Below, in pieces: positions 26,011-35,361 of a stretch of 37,848 nucleotides of DNA. The notes under the pieces were generated by a model. It did not search any database. It was not told the DNA's origin and was given only the letters and a program-made list of their open reading frames with translations. Where the stretch lies: the NCBI GenBank assembly GCA_025062105.1, contig JANXAQ010000064.1, positions 1-37,848 on the forward strand. The letters are read 5' to 3'. How positions within the stretch are numbered: the first letter of the stretch is position 1; each line of letters starts with the position of its first letter. The position numbers were made by a program, and so were the translations under genes. Source of the stretch: Thermoguttaceae bacterium. GTDB lineage: Bacteria > Planctomycetota > Planctomycetia > Pirellulales > Thermoguttaceae.

Positions 26011-28620
26011 TTACACAATCTCGCAGGAGGGATATGCTTTTCGCAATCTGTGCAAGGCTCTTCGGCCCAATCGGTTCTCTCCGAGCTCTAGTGTCCATAA
26101 GTTTTTCAACCCATTTAGAAGCCTCTCTAGACCTGCCCTAGAGACTCGGACACCTTTAAGTTGGAGTTCTTCCAACTTTTTCAGGCCGGTTAAATAACGG
26201 AGGCCCGCATCGCTGATCCAGGTGTACGAAAGATCCAACTGTTTCAACCTTTTCAGACCGCCAAGATGGACCAATCCAGCGTCTGTAATTCGGGTTCTCG
26301 AAAGGACCAGCCGTTGCAGGTTTTTCAGTCGGGCCAACTCCGCCAGCCCTGCGTCGGTAATCTGACTCCTCCCAAGATCCAGATACCGCAAGTTTCTCAG
26401 TTTTCTTAAATAGATTAATCCCCTATCTGTAATTTGGGTGGTGGCCAGGTCCAGGTAGCGCAATTTTCCCAGGCCTGCCAGATGCACTAGACCCGCATCG
26501 GTGATCCGAGGGGCTGAAAGTACTAAAAATTCCAAGTCTTTTAAGTCGGCCAAGTATCGTAGGCCTTCGTCGGTAATCTGGGTGCCGGAAAGCCATAGCT
26601 CTTGCAAGTTTTGTAGATCTGCCAAGTGCTTTAATCCTGCATCGGTGATAGGGAGTTGGCAAAGGTTCAGCTTTTGCAACGTTTTCCGTCCTGCCAGATG
26701 CTCCAGGCCTGCATCAGTGATCTTCCAGGCAAATGGCTCCCCTAGTGTCAGTTCCTGAGGTTCTTGGGTGGCGGCCAAGTAATGTTTTAATCCGACATCC
26801 GTTTTTGCGGACTCAGGCAACACCACCCAGTGCAGTTTCAGACCGGCCAATTGGGCAAGGCCGGCATCGGTAATCTGGGTATCAGAAAGGTTCAGCCACT
26901 CTAATTGTTTTAGCCCGGCCAAATACTTTAGCCCCCCATCGGTAATTCGGTCTCGCCACAGACAGAGACGTTTTAATTTTTTCAATTCTGCCAAGTAGGC
27001 CAGACCCGCATCGGTGATTCGGGTTTCAGAAACGCTTAACTCCTCTAGACTTTTCAGCTTCGCCAGATGCTTTAAGCCTACGTCGGTAAGAGGGGTGGAA
27101 TAAAGCTCCAGCGATTTCAAATGTTGCAGCCTAGCTAGATACTTTAGGCCCGGCCCTCTGATCCGGGTGCCCGTAAGGTCCAGCTTTTGTAAGGTGTTCA
27201 GCCCTGCTAGATGCCTTAGCCCTTCGTCGGTGATTTGCTTCGGAAGAGTAAGCTTCTGGATGTTTTTCAGTCCGGTCAAATAGGCCAGTCCCGTATTGGT
27301 AATCTTCCACCAGAATAGGTTCAATTCGGTAGGTTCTTCTACGGCGGCCAGATAGTATTTCAAACCAAGGTTGGTACAGATACTGTGGGGAATTTCTAGA
27401 GTTTTTAGGTCCATCTTCGCTAGATGCCTCAGACCAGCAGCAGTAATTTTCGTCCCGGAAAGCCTCAAATATTTCAGGTTTTTCAGCGCTGCTAAATAGC
27501 GTAGGCCTTGGTTCGTTACGGGGCAGGATTGCAGCCCCAAAGACTGCAATTTGTCCAAGCCAGTCAAATACCTCAGGCCTTGGTCAGTTATCGGTGTTAA
27601 GGAAAGGTCCAAGTCCTTCAAAGCTTTCATCCCTATTAGATACCGCAAGCCCGGACCGGTGATTTTCGTACCAGTGAGAATGAGCCGCTGCAGGTTTTTT
27701 AACCCGGCTAAATACGATAGGCCAGCGTCCGTAATTTCCGTGTGAGAAAGGTTCAGAGCCGTTAATTGGGTGAGGTCAGCCAGGTGTTTCAGGGCGGCAT
27801 CCGTGATTTTAGTAGAGGAAAGCTTCAGATGCTGTAAATTTTTTAGCCCTGCTAAGAAGGCCACACGCCTAGGGGTAATTCGGGTATGGGAAAGGTCCAG
27901 ATGCTGCAATGTTTTGAGTCTGGCCAAGAGGTTGATCGCGGTATTACCGATCCGCCCCCAGGAAAGGGCCAGTCCTCGCAACTGCGCTAACCCGGCCACG
28001 TGCTTTAGGCCTCGATCGGTGATGTTTGTCTCGGAAAGGTCCAGCCATCTCAACTGCTTCAGTCCAGCTAGATGCTCTATGCCCGCATCCGTAATCTGAG
28101 TATGCGAAAGGTCCAACCCTCGCAGTTGTTTTAGTCGAGCCACCTGCCTAAGCCCGGCGTCGGTAATCCAAGTGCGGGCAAGCTCCAGGTACTGTAAGTT
28201 TTTTAGCCAACCTACATATCCCAGCCCCACATCCGTCAATCGAACACCAACCACCACACGCCACCGGCAGATCGGGCCTAGCCGGAGCACCCGTAAACTG
28301 CTCAGGTGGGTCAGTTCTCGAACGGTGGCATTAGTAATTTCGATTTGGCTAAGGTCTAAGGCAAAGGGCCCAGCAGGCGACGGCAGACTCCTCAGCCAAC
28401 CCTCTTCCCACTCCCGAGCTCGAAAGGCTGGAAGAATTTCAACCTCCTGGGGGGAAGCCCCTGGAAGATTTTGGAGGGCTTCATGTTGGGAGGTAGCAAA
28501 TCTGCCGACCATCCCTCGGCCGGTATCCCAGGCCAGCCAGCCTACTTCGGCACCTCCTTCCTGCCAGGCCTGCAGAATTGCTTCCGGAAGTGGTTTGGAC
28601 AACGTATCCCCATCCCTCAT
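26011..28620 (-). CDS. Giant leucine-rich-repeat protein, 869 aa
   Basis: After an N-terminal part of about 95 residues without a recognisable domain, nearly the whole protein consists of about 30 leucine-rich repeats of 24 residues. The consensus is ITDAGLxxLAGLKxLQxLxLSxT, of the Cys-free, GALA/RI-like bacterial type seen in many planctomycetes. No signal peptide, membrane segment or sorting signal is visible, so a cytoplasmic protein-binding scaffold is the simplest view. Two atypical units (near residues 420 and 611: YYLAAVEEP and HYLAATQEP) are 191 codons apart, which shows that a block of eight repeats was duplicated. GGGAGG lies 8 nt before the ATG. The partner is unknown. Confidence 0.9.
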   Translation of the reverse strand: MRDGDTLSKPLPEAILQAWQEGGAEVGWLAWDTGRGMVGRFATSQHEALQNLPGASPQEVEILPAFRAREWEEGWLRSLPSPAGPFALDLSQIEITNATVRELTHLSSLRVLRLGPICRWRVVVGVRLTDVGLGYVGWLKNLQYLELARTWITDAGLRQVARLKQLRGLDLSHTQITDAGIEHLAGLKQLRWLDLSETNITDRGLKHVAGLAQLRGLALSWGRIGNTAINLLARLKTLQHLDLSHTRITPRRVAFLAGLKNLQHLKLSSTKITDAALKHLADLTQLTALNLSHTEITDAGLSYLAGLKNLQRLILTGTKITGPGLRYLIGMKALKDLDLSLTPITDQGLRYLTGLDKLQSLGLQSCPVTNQGLRYLAALKNLKYLRLSGTKITAAGLRHLAKMDLKTLEIPHSICTNLGLKYYLAAVEEPTELNLFWWKITNTGLAYLTGLKNIQKLTLPKQITDEGLRHLAGLNTLQKLDLTGTRIRGPGLKYLARLQHLKSLELYSTPLTDVGLKHLAKLKSLEELSVSETRITDAGLAYLAELKKLKRLCLWRDRITDGGLKYLAGLKQLEWLNLSDTQITDAGLAQLAGLKLHWVVLPESAKTDVGLKHYLAATQEPQELTLGEPFAWKITDAGLEHLAGRKTLQKLNLCQLPITDAGLKHLADLQNLQELWLSGTQITDEGLRYLADLKDLEFLVLSAPRITDAGLVHLAGLGKLRYLDLATTQITDRGLIYLRKLRNLRYLDLGRSQITDAGLAELARLKNLQRLVLSRTRITDAGLVHLGGLKRLKQLDLSYTWISDAGLRYLTGLKKLEELQLKGVRVSRAGLERLLNGLKNLWTLELGENRLGRRALHRLRKAYPSCEIV

Positions 28621-28909
28621 CGCAACCGCCTCCCTGAGAAGTTACTTTAGCAGATCTGGCCTCCGAAAAGGCCTACCCATCCTCTCCCCCTGAGCGGCCG
28701 GAACTGCCACAGAGAGGGATATTGATCTTGTCGCCCCAGAAAGTTTGCAAAACCTGCCTCTTCTCCGATCTCCAGCCACAAGCACCAAAATTTTCCAGGT
28801 TAGGCTCCCACCTACCCAGAGGAACTTTCACATATGCAGGACCTTTCCCAAAGAACCCAAAGGCATTCCCCCCTGTTTGGGTACGGAATCGGGTTCCACC
28901 AGATCGTTT
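28621..28909. other. Gap upstream of the LRR gene
   Basis: It should hold the LRR promoter. I see no gene and no repeat family copy before the family G target site at 28910. Confidence 0.35.
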
Positions 28910-28919
28910 CCGTCGCAGG

Positions 28920-29193
28920 GGTGCGGCTGATTTTTTTGTGGTCAGTTTAGGGGATTTGGGGAACATAGATAATCCCCAGGCCCATCGAACCGGCCCTCCC
29001 ACAGGCATCTCCAGAAGCAACAAGCTCCGGATTCCAGATTCCATGGGGTATGAGTCTCTGGAAGGAGTTTAGGTCTCTATATCCGGAAGTAAAATGGGTA
29101 GGTTCTGGACCAAGGTGGCTTTCCGGGGGGTGAGGCTTGTTTTGCCTTTATTGTCTATCTTGCCCAATTAACCCACAGAATTTCAGCCGCACC
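28920..29193 (+). repeat. Family G element, intact copy with 10 bp target duplication
   Basis: 274 bp with perfect 11 bp terminal inverted repeats GGTGCGGCTGA / TCAGCCGCACC, the similarity continuing a few bases inward. It is flanked on both sides by CCGTCGCAGG (28910-28919 and 29194-29203), a perfect 10 bp target duplication. No protein is encoded. Confidence 0.95.
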
Positions 29194-29203
29194 CCGTCGC
29201 AGG

Positions 29204-29419
29204 AACTTAGATTCAGAATAGCCCATCTCTGTTTCCTTGCTTAGTATTGCCGGCCGAACGTCCTCCCCTCCGTGGATATTGGGAGGCCGGCGTTCTACCT
29301 TCCAGCTATGCTAGGAATTCTTTGGGCCTCCTGAAGCTGAACCGGGTGGGGATACCAGTTTTTGTCCTCCTCTCTTTCCAGGGAAATCGAAAGGGGATAG
29401 AGTGCTTGGTTCTCCCAGA
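29204..29419. other. Gap between family G and family C elements
   Basis: About 215 bp. A GGCCGGC-rich inverted pair (GCCGGCCGAACG and GGGAGGCCGGCGTTC, 29249-29294) is visible. No gene is supported. Confidence 0.35.
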
Positions 29420-29686
29420 GTGTACTTTCTGAAAAATCATTCTCCAGTGGGGAAGGCTATTGACCGAGGCCCATCGGGCCAACCATGCCCTAGTGCCATT
29501 TCCCACTCCTTACGACCGAGCCGAGCAGTCCACCAAAAATTGCTTCTCCAACCTATGTCCTTCCACCAAGTGATCCTGCTAGAGATCCCAAAGCACTGGC
29601 TGGCAGCCGCTGAAGCCAAGCCGGCCCCAGACCGGTTTAATCCCACTCTCCTACCCCCATAAAGGGGAACTTTTTAGAAAATACAG
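29420..29686 (-). repeat. Family C element, copy 3
   Basis: 267 bp with ends GTGTACTTTCTGAAAAATC and GAACTTTTTAGAAAATACAG. CCCAGA directly flanks both sides (29414-29419 and 29687-29692), a 6 bp target duplication. The right end CCCCATAAAGGGGAACTTTT is the inverse of the left end of copy 1. The middle is diverged. Confidence 0.83.
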
Positions 29687-29704
29687 CCCAGAGGGAACCA
29701 GTTA

Positions 29705-29737
29705 GAAAAAACGCCCCTGCCGCTCACGCAGAGGCGT
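29705..29737 (-). terminator. Rho-independent terminator of the Gfo/Idh/MocA gene
   Basis: On the minus strand ACGCCTCTGC pairs with GGCAGGGGCGT (10 bp including one G-T pair) around a short loop, followed directly by TTTTTT. It is about 120 bp past the stop at 29858. Confidence 0.85.
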
Positions 29738-29857
29738 CAACATGCGGGGCGTCGTCCACACTGTCAGCCCCCCCTTCAGCGTAGGTAGCCCCTATGCCCT
29801 ACCAAGATTTTTCCGTGATGAGCAGTGGGGGCAAGAGGGGTACTCAGCGAGTAGGTA

Positions 29858-31222
29858 TTAGTACTCTCGGTCTTTGAGGATGCCTGGCTGCGGCACGGGG
29901 TATCGGCCGTCTTTGTCGGCTTGAAGTGGTGCGGGGCTATCCATGGTCAGTTTATCCACGTCCGGGGCAAACTCATGCGGGCAGTTGAGCATTTGCTCAT
30001 AGGTGATGATTTGCCCGGTATGAGCGGCCATTCGACCCATGCTGGTTACCAGACTAGCAATTGCCCCGCGCTCCGCCTCGTTATAGGGCTTATCTTGCCG
30101 GATGGCATCGACCAGATCGTCCAGTTCCAATTGATAGGGATTGGGTTCCGGCTGCGGGAACGCCCAGATGAGCTTCTCCTGGGCGAAATCCTGCCCACGG
30201 AAGGTCCGCACTCGGCCAGGTGTATGGGCGGAGGTGGAAATAATAGCAGTGCCTTTGGTGCCATGGGCGTAGCTAGCAAACTCTTCATGGCAGCCGGGCA
30301 TTTGCCGACCATAGTAGAACAGTTTCGTGCCGTCCGGATAGGTATATTCGACGGCGTAGGTGTCGAAGTTTTGATCGACGTTCCCGCCCCGGTAATGGCG
30401 GCCGCCGACCGCCTGGGCTTTGATGGGCCAGGCATCCTTCATCCAGGAACATTCGTCGATCTGATGGATGTAAAAGTCGCTATACACGCCGCCACTTGCC
30501 CACAGGAAGGCATGGAACCGGCGGACCTGATAGAGCAGTTCCCTTTCATTGGGCGGTTTCGGCCCGGTCATGCCGCCACCAGAGCCCATCCGATAGGCCC
30601 GCATGGCGATAATCTCGCCGATTTCGCCATCCCGGATTCGCTTGTATAATTCCTGTCTGCCCCGGCAGTGTCGTACCATTAGGCCTACACCCACTTTAAG
30701 GTTCTTTTCCGACGCCTTTTTGGCCAGTTCCAACATTTTGCGCGTGGTGGGGCCGTCGACGGTAACCGGTTTTTCCATAAACACATGGATACCTTTTTCG
30801 ATGGCATAGGCAAAATGCACCCATCGAAATGCCGGCGGGGTGGCAAAGATGGCCAAATCCCCAGGACGTAAACAATCCATCGCTTTCTTGTAGGCGTCAA
30901 AGCCGAGAAACAGCCGATCCTTCGGCACATCCACCTGCTTGTCGAAGTGGTCTTTCAGATGCTTATAACTACTGGCTAGCCGATCTTGGAACACATCGGC
31001 CATGGCCACTAGCTTCATGGGTCCACTTTTTACCGAAAGGGCATTAGCCGCTGCCCCAGTCCCTCGACCGCCACAGCCAATCAGCGCCACCTGAATCAGG
31101 TTCCGTTCGGCCGCATGAACATGGGGGACCTTTACCCCAGCCAAAGCCGAGCTGGCGGCAATCGCCCCAGCAGCCTGTAAAAACTCCCGACGGGTCGTTG
31201 AAATCGTTCTGTTGCTCTGCAT
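29858..31222 (-). CDS. Tat-exported Gfo/Idh/MocA family oxidoreductase
   Basis: A 454-residue NAD(P)-dependent dehydrogenase of the glucose-fructose oxidoreductase family. A twin-arginine signal is visible (TTRREFLQAAGAIAASSALAG, R11-R12), so it is folded in the cytoplasm and exported. The Rossmann dinucleotide loop is VALIGCGGRGTGAA (about 44-57), the conserved lysine lies in FMEKPVTVDG (about 150), and the substrate-side histidine in DFYIHQIDE. Such proteins act on sugars and sugar-like polyols and are greatly expanded in planctomycetes; the substrate cannot be read from the sequence. AGGAG lies 9 nt before the ATG, and a strong terminator follows. A second family member is transcribed divergently from 32160. 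Confidence 0.92.
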   Translation of the reverse strand: MQSNRTISTTRREFLQAAGAIAASSALAGVKVPHVHAAERNLIQVALIGCGGRGTGAAANALSVKSGPMKLVAMADVFQDRLASSYKHLKDHFDKQVDVPKDRLFLGFDAYKKAMDCLRPGDLAIFATPPAFRWVHFAYAIEKGIHVFMEKPVTVDGPTTRKMLELAKKASEKNLKVGVGLMVRHCRGRQELYKRIRDGEIGEIIAMRAYRMGSGGGMTGPKPPNERELLYQVRRFHAFLWASGGVYSDFYIHQIDECSWMKDAWPIKAQAVGGRHYRGGNVDQNFDTYAVEYTYPDGTKLFYYGRQMPGCHEEFASYAHGTKGTAIISTSAHTPGRVRTFRGQDFAQEKLIWAFPQPEPNPYQLELDDLVDAIRQDKPYNEAERGAIASLVTSMGRMAAHTGQIITYEQMLNCPHEFAPDVDKLTMDSPAPLQADKDGRYPVPQPGILKDREY

Positions 31223-31719
31223 CGCTCAGCACTCCTGTAAAAGCAGTGGTTCGAAGATCAGGATGTTTTTTGAAGGTTTGTAGCACGAAAGCTCAGGGAA
31301 TTAATTCGCCTGTGGCCTCAAGTGGGAAAAGCCGGCTGCAAAGCTTGCCGCCGAAGGAGGACAAAAAGCCCTGCTTAGTTGCCTCCTTCCACCTAACTCT
31401 AACCCTCTTGGAACAACGGAAAGAAGGGAAAATATAAGCTCACTCCATTCGGCTGAAATACTAGGAAGGTTTATTGCCCGAAGGCTGAGGGAGACAGTCT
31501 GGGCGGCTTCTTTGTAGTTAAGCAGGCTATGTTGCTCAGTGTAACTTAGATCGTGCGTTTGTCAAGTAACAAACCCCAAAAGGGCGGTCAGGGGTGGTGG
31601 GCACAAGCCGGCTTCTTTTTTCCACATGATGCCTCCGAAGCCGTCCTGGAATATAGGCTTTTAAGGTTTGCCGACCAGTTCCTCGTTAACCGGTCCTTCG
31701 ATCGATGGTTCTGTAAAAT
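31223..31719. other. Intergenic region between divergent dehydrogenase genes, left part
   Basis: No gene. Segment 31334-31450 (GGCTGCAAAGC, CCCTGCTTAG, GCCTCCTTCC, GAAAATATAAGC) is loosely similar to 36645-36760 (GGCTGCCAAGC, CCCTGCTTGG, GCCTCCTAGC, GAAAATATAGCC). It may be another old repeat family, but no ends are defined. Confidence 0.35.
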
Positions 31720-31865
31720 CTCGCGTTTTGCCATTTTACCCTTCTGCCGAAGGGGAAAACTTCTACCCCCCCGAATTATTAGACTTAGGAAATGATGTGA
31801 GCAAAAGAATGGTTTGGCCTAACCACTGGAACCAAACGCAGCTAGGGAAAGGGGCACACATCGCG
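31720..31865 (-). repeat. Family A element, copy 11 (right end decayed)
   Basis: It begins CTCGCGTTTTGCCATTTTA; the blocks CCGAAGGGGAAAACTTCTA, ATTAGACTTAGGAAATGATG and CAGCTAGGGAAAG are in canonical order. The right end, GGCACACATCGCG, has lost most of the terminal repeat. Confidence 0.75.
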
Positions 31866-32159
31866 GAAAATAGCTTTTCCGGAATCCTAGAGGACGCAAC
31901 TTCTTTTCTAATGCAAATCGCTTTTCGAGGGACTCTCCAGGCAGTCCCACAGGTGTTTAGCCTTCCCAACCGGAGTGGGGATGGCCAAAAGATTCTGCAA
32001 CTTTCTAGGTCAATTAAGTCTCTGGCAGTGGGAGTCTTGACAATGGTCTTCATGGCCTGCTAAGTTAGGCCAACAGCGCTAAAGGCAGGCGTCCGATAAA
32101 GGAGCAGGGGAGTAGAACAGATTTTCCTATGAATCGGACTTTCCTTAGGGGACAAAACC

Positions 32160-33440
32160 ATGCAAGGATCCAAACGAGTTTCTCGGCGGGAGTTTGTGGA
32201 GTCGGCTTTCGGGGTTGGAGCGGCTATTAGTGCACCCATGGTGTTGGCCGCTCCCAAAGGCAATGGTCGGAGCTTTAAGATCGGCCTGATCGGGTGCGGC
32301 GGCCGAGGCCAGGGCGCTGTGGTCGATGCCTTGGAAGCGGGAAAAATCCTGGGCTTCGATGTGCGGGTAGTGGCAGTAGCCGATTATTTTAAGGACCGAG
32401 CAGAGCGGGCAGGTAAACGTTTCGGCGTACCGCCGGAGCGTTGTTTTGGTGGGCCAAAGTCCTACCAGGCCCTGTTAGAGACCGACGTAGAAATTGTGCT
32501 TTTGGCCGAAGCGCCGCTATTTCGGCCGGTGCATCTAGAGGCAGCTGTACGGGCAGGTAAACATGCTTTTATCGAAAAGCCGGTAGCTGTCGATCCGCCT
32601 GGTTGCCGGCGGGTTATGGCCGCTGGACAGGAAGCCCTGAAAAAAGGGCTGGTCATTACCTCCGGCACCGAAATGCGCCATGACTGGAACTTTCGACTTA
32701 CCCACCAGGCGGTAGCCGTAGAAAAGGCTCTGGGTAAACTTTATGCAGGGCGGGTCTCCTTCTGCATCGGCTCGATGTTCCACACCAAACCCATTAACCC
32801 CAAAACAGCCGACGATCTGGTGCGAACCTGGCAGAACTGGGTGGCTCTGTCGGGGGACCATCTAGTCGAACAACACGTGCATAATATCGACATAGCCAAT
32901 TGGTTCTGTGGTCGGCCGCCGGTCAGTGCGGTTGGTTTTGGCGGCCGGGCCCGCCGAAACGCTGGCGATATGTACGACTTCTTCAGCGTCGATTACGACT
33001 ACGGCGACGGCGTGCACATCCACTCCATGTGCCGACAAGTCAATGACTGCTGGAATTGGGTGGGCCATGAATTTGTCTACGAAAGGGGGCGCACCAACGG
33101 CAGCGACTATCCCCGACCACAACAATCGCCCATTCCGCCGGACCTGCCGCGAGGCCCCAGCAGCCACCATCAGGAACAAATTGACACGCTTTACTATGTG
33201 GCCAAGGGGCAACCACGGAACGAAGCCCAAGCAGTGGCAGAATCCACAGCCGCCGCTATCATGGGACGCATCTCCGCCTACACCGGTAAACAAGTCTTTT
33301 GGGACGAGATGATGCTCGATCCGAAGAAGAACCCAGCCGTATATAATCTGACCCTCAAACCCTCTGCCGAAGACTTCGAGCAAGGTACAGTCGAAATTCC
33401 CAAAGAAAACGTAGTCGCCCTGCCGGGCGTCCCCGCATAA
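32160..33440 (+). CDS. Tat-exported Gfo/Idh/MocA family oxidoreductase
   Basis: 426 residues, paralogous in domain order to the product of 29858-31222. The twin-arginine signal is SRREFVESAFGVGAAIS (R9-R10), and the Rossmann loop is KIGLIGCGGRGQGA (about 41-54). The family lysine lies in FIEKPVAVDP (about 140), and the C-terminal domain contains EQHVHNIDIANWF with the expected histidines. It probably oxidises or reduces a sugar-like substrate in the periplasm or paryphoplasm with a tightly bound cofactor, as in glucose-fructose oxidoreductase; the substrate is unknown. A modest AGGGGA ribosome site lies 8 nt upstream. A GGTACC repeat array starts 26 bp after the stop. Confidence 0.92.
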   Translation: MQGSKRVSRREFVESAFGVGAAISAPMVLAAPKGNGRSFKIGLIGCGGRGQGAVVDALEAGKILGFDVRVVAVADYFKDRAERAGKRFGVPPERCFGGPKSYQALLETDVEIVLLAEAPLFRPVHLEAAVRAGKHAFIEKPVAVDPPGCRRVMAAGQEALKKGLVITSGTEMRHDWNFRLTHQAVAVEKALGKLYAGRVSFCIGSMFHTKPINPKTADDLVRTWQNWVALSGDHLVEQHVHNIDIANWFCGRPPVSAVGFGGRARRNAGDMYDFFSVDYDYGDGVHIHSMCRQVNDCWNWVGHEFVYERGRTNGSDYPRPQQSPIPPDLPRGPSSHHQEQIDTLYYVAKGQPRNEAQAVAESTAAAIMGRISAYTGKQVFWDEMMLDPKKNPAVYNLTLKPSAEDFEQGTVEIPKENVVALPGVPA

Positions 33441-33466
33441 ACGGGTTTATTGCCAGAACGCAGATC

Positions 33467-33560
33467 GGTACCATTTTCCGTAAAGGGTACCATTTTCCCG
33501 AAGGGGTACCTTGGGTTGTTTACCTGTGCGGTACCTTCGTTTGTTTACCCGGAGGGTACA
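33467..33560. repeat. GGTACC tandem array, units of 19, 19, 25 and 25 bp
   Basis: GGTAC(C/A) starts at 33467, 33486, 33505, 33530 and 33555. The first two units are GGTACCATTTTCC.. and the next two GGTACCTT..GTTTACC.., so two related unit types are each duplicated. Confidence 0.85.
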
Positions 33561-33565
33561 TTCCG

Positions 33566-33687
33566 TTGTCATCCCCGCCCAAGCGGGGATTCAGATCCTC
33601 TTATGCGCCAAACTCTAGAGCTTAGTTTTTCCTCCACCGGGAAGAAACGCACATTCTGATGAATTCCTGCTTCCGCGGAAATGACAA
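33566..33687. repeat. Palindromic element with GTCAT ends
   Basis: 122 bp bounded by TTGTCATCCCCGC and GCGGAAATGACAA (10 of 13 bases inverted-complementary), with CCCCGC/GCGGGG near the left end. It resembles the GTCATTCCCGC-type repeats of many bacterial genomes. No target duplication is visible. Confidence 0.65.
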
Positions 33688-33753
33688 CTCTGGGCTTTGT
33701 TTTGTCACAAAACGACTTTCCCGGTCCATTGGCGGAAATGATCCTGGTTGACA

Positions 33754-35259
33754 ATGCATCCAAGAGGTTTTTCCGGTTTGTCTAAGAATGAAGATGGAAA
33801 GCGGGCCAAGGCGGATGACGCCCGCTCTACGGGTCCGACGGGGGATATACCGGCTTGTTGGCGGCAGCCAGAATGGCGGCAGGGGTTTCGGCGTCGGCTT
33901 TTGAGTTGGTTTGCCCGGCAGAGACGGGATCTTCCTTGGCGGCGTACAAAAGATCCGTATGCCATCTGGGTAAGTGAAATTATGCTCCAACAGACCCAGA
34001 CGCCCACGGTGGTTCGGTATTTTGAGCGGTTTTTGGCCGCTTTTCCTACGGTGGAGGCCTTAGCCCAGGCGGACCAAGCGGAGGTTCTCCGCCTCTGGGA
34101 GGGTCTGGGGTATTACCGGCGGGCTGTGCTACTGCACCAGGCAGCCCAAAAGATCGTCTCGGATTTTGGCGGCCAATTTCCCAAAACAGTCGAACAGCTC
34201 TTGCAACTGCCGGGCATCGGCCGATACACTGCTGGGGCGATCTTGTCGATTGCTTTTGACCAGCGACGGCCGATCTTGGAGGCCAATACCAGCCGCCTGT
34301 GGGCCAGACTGTTGGCATATCCAGAACCAGTAGGTTCGGCGTCGGCCCAACGGCTGCTTTGGTATATGGCAGAATGTATCCTACCCCGTCGTCGGGTAGG
34401 TCAGTTCAACCAGGCTCTCATGGAACTGGGCAGTACTGTCTGTCTGCCCCGACAACCGCGATGTCGGGAGTGTCCGGTAAGCCGATTCTGTTTGGCCTTC
34501 CAAAAGGGCATCCAAGAGAACCTTCCCCGGCAGCGTCCCAAACCGGCCATCGAGTTTTACCAGGAAGCAGCCTTGATCGTTCGGCACAACGATCGGGTGT
34601 TTTTGCGACGGATTGCTGAAGGTGAGCGATGGGCCGGCCTTTGGGATTTTCCCCGGTTTACCTTTCCACCCGAACTGGCCGACCAATTGGACCACATGCA
34701 GTCCTCTGCCCCCAAGCAGGCTTGGTTGTTTCCGTTGTCATCCGAGCAACCAAGCACTATCTCTCAGGACCGGGCCGATTCACCAACCGGCAACCCTCTT
34801 AGCTCTTGCGCCCGCTTGCCCACAGCCTGGCCAGTCCGAAGGAGTAGAAAAACCGCTTCCTCCTCGGCTTTGACGGATACTGTGCCTCCAGTAGTGGAGG
34901 ATTTTCTGACCAGGCAGATGCGGGCGGACACAGGGATCCTGGTTCGGCCCGTCCGACAGCTAACAACCATCCGGTATGCAGTTACCCGGTATCGGGTTTG
35001 CATGCACTGTTATGAGGCGGAGTATGTGGGGCTGGCAGACCAGGCGGAGAAAACAACGAAGCCCTGGGAAGGGGCCCGTTTGGAACGCTCCGGGGATGGT
35101 TTAGACCAGGCAGCGCAGTCGGGCGGTGGATTTCAGTGGGTTGGGCTAGATGCGTTGGAGAAATTACCCATGAGCAGCCCGGCTCGCAAGTTGGCCTGTT
35201 TTGTCCAGACAAGTTCTGTCAACGCCTTGAAGGGAAAAGCCAGCCAGCGTCGAACGTAA
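33754..35259 (+). CDS. mutY: A/G-specific adenine glycosylase MutY, variant
   Basis: Base-excision repair glycosylase, 501 residues from the ATG at 33754 (typical 350). The helix-hairpin-helix core is intact: catalytic E75 in SEIMLQQTQT, GLGYYRRA, the hairpin LPGIGRYTAGAI (152-163) and four iron-sulfur cysteines C230-x6-C237-x2-C240-x5-C246. The second catalytic residue, Asp138 in E. coli (ILDGN), is Glu176 here (ILEANT). The C-terminal NUDIX-like domain is split by a low-complexity insert (about 325-375), and the 8-oxoG-recognising FSH loop reads VTR (IRYAVTRYRV). A 40-residue charged N-terminal extension precedes the core. No good ribosome site is visible, so the start is uncertain. It may act on A:oxoG with altered preference. 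Confidence 0.88.
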   Translation: MHPRGFSGLSKNEDGKRAKADDARSTGPTGDIPACWRQPEWRQGFRRRLLSWFARQRRDLPWRRTKDPYAIWVSEIMLQQTQTPTVVRYFERFLAAFPTVEALAQADQAEVLRLWEGLGYYRRAVLLHQAAQKIVSDFGGQFPKTVEQLLQLPGIGRYTAGAILSIAFDQRRPILEANTSRLWARLLAYPEPVGSASAQRLLWYMAECILPRRRVGQFNQALMELGSTVCLPRQPRCRECPVSRFCLAFQKGIQENLPRQRPKPAIEFYQEAALIVRHNDRVFLRRIAEGERWAGLWDFPRFTFPPELADQLDHMQSSAPKQAWLFPLSSEQPSTISQDRADSPTGNPLSSCARLPTAWPVRRSRKTASSSALTDTVPPVVEDFLTRQMRADTGILVRPVRQLTTIRYAVTRYRVCMHCYEAEYVGLADQAEKTTKPWEGARLERSGDGLDQAAQSGGGFQWVGLDALEKLPMSSPARKLACFVQTSSVNALKGKASQRRT

Positions 35260-35361
35260 CACCCAATATATGTAAATAAATTTACTATTCCCTGATGAGG
35301 GATTTCCCATATTCAGGCGGAAAACGGGTAAGGGATCTCTTGCCAAAAGGAGACCCAAACG

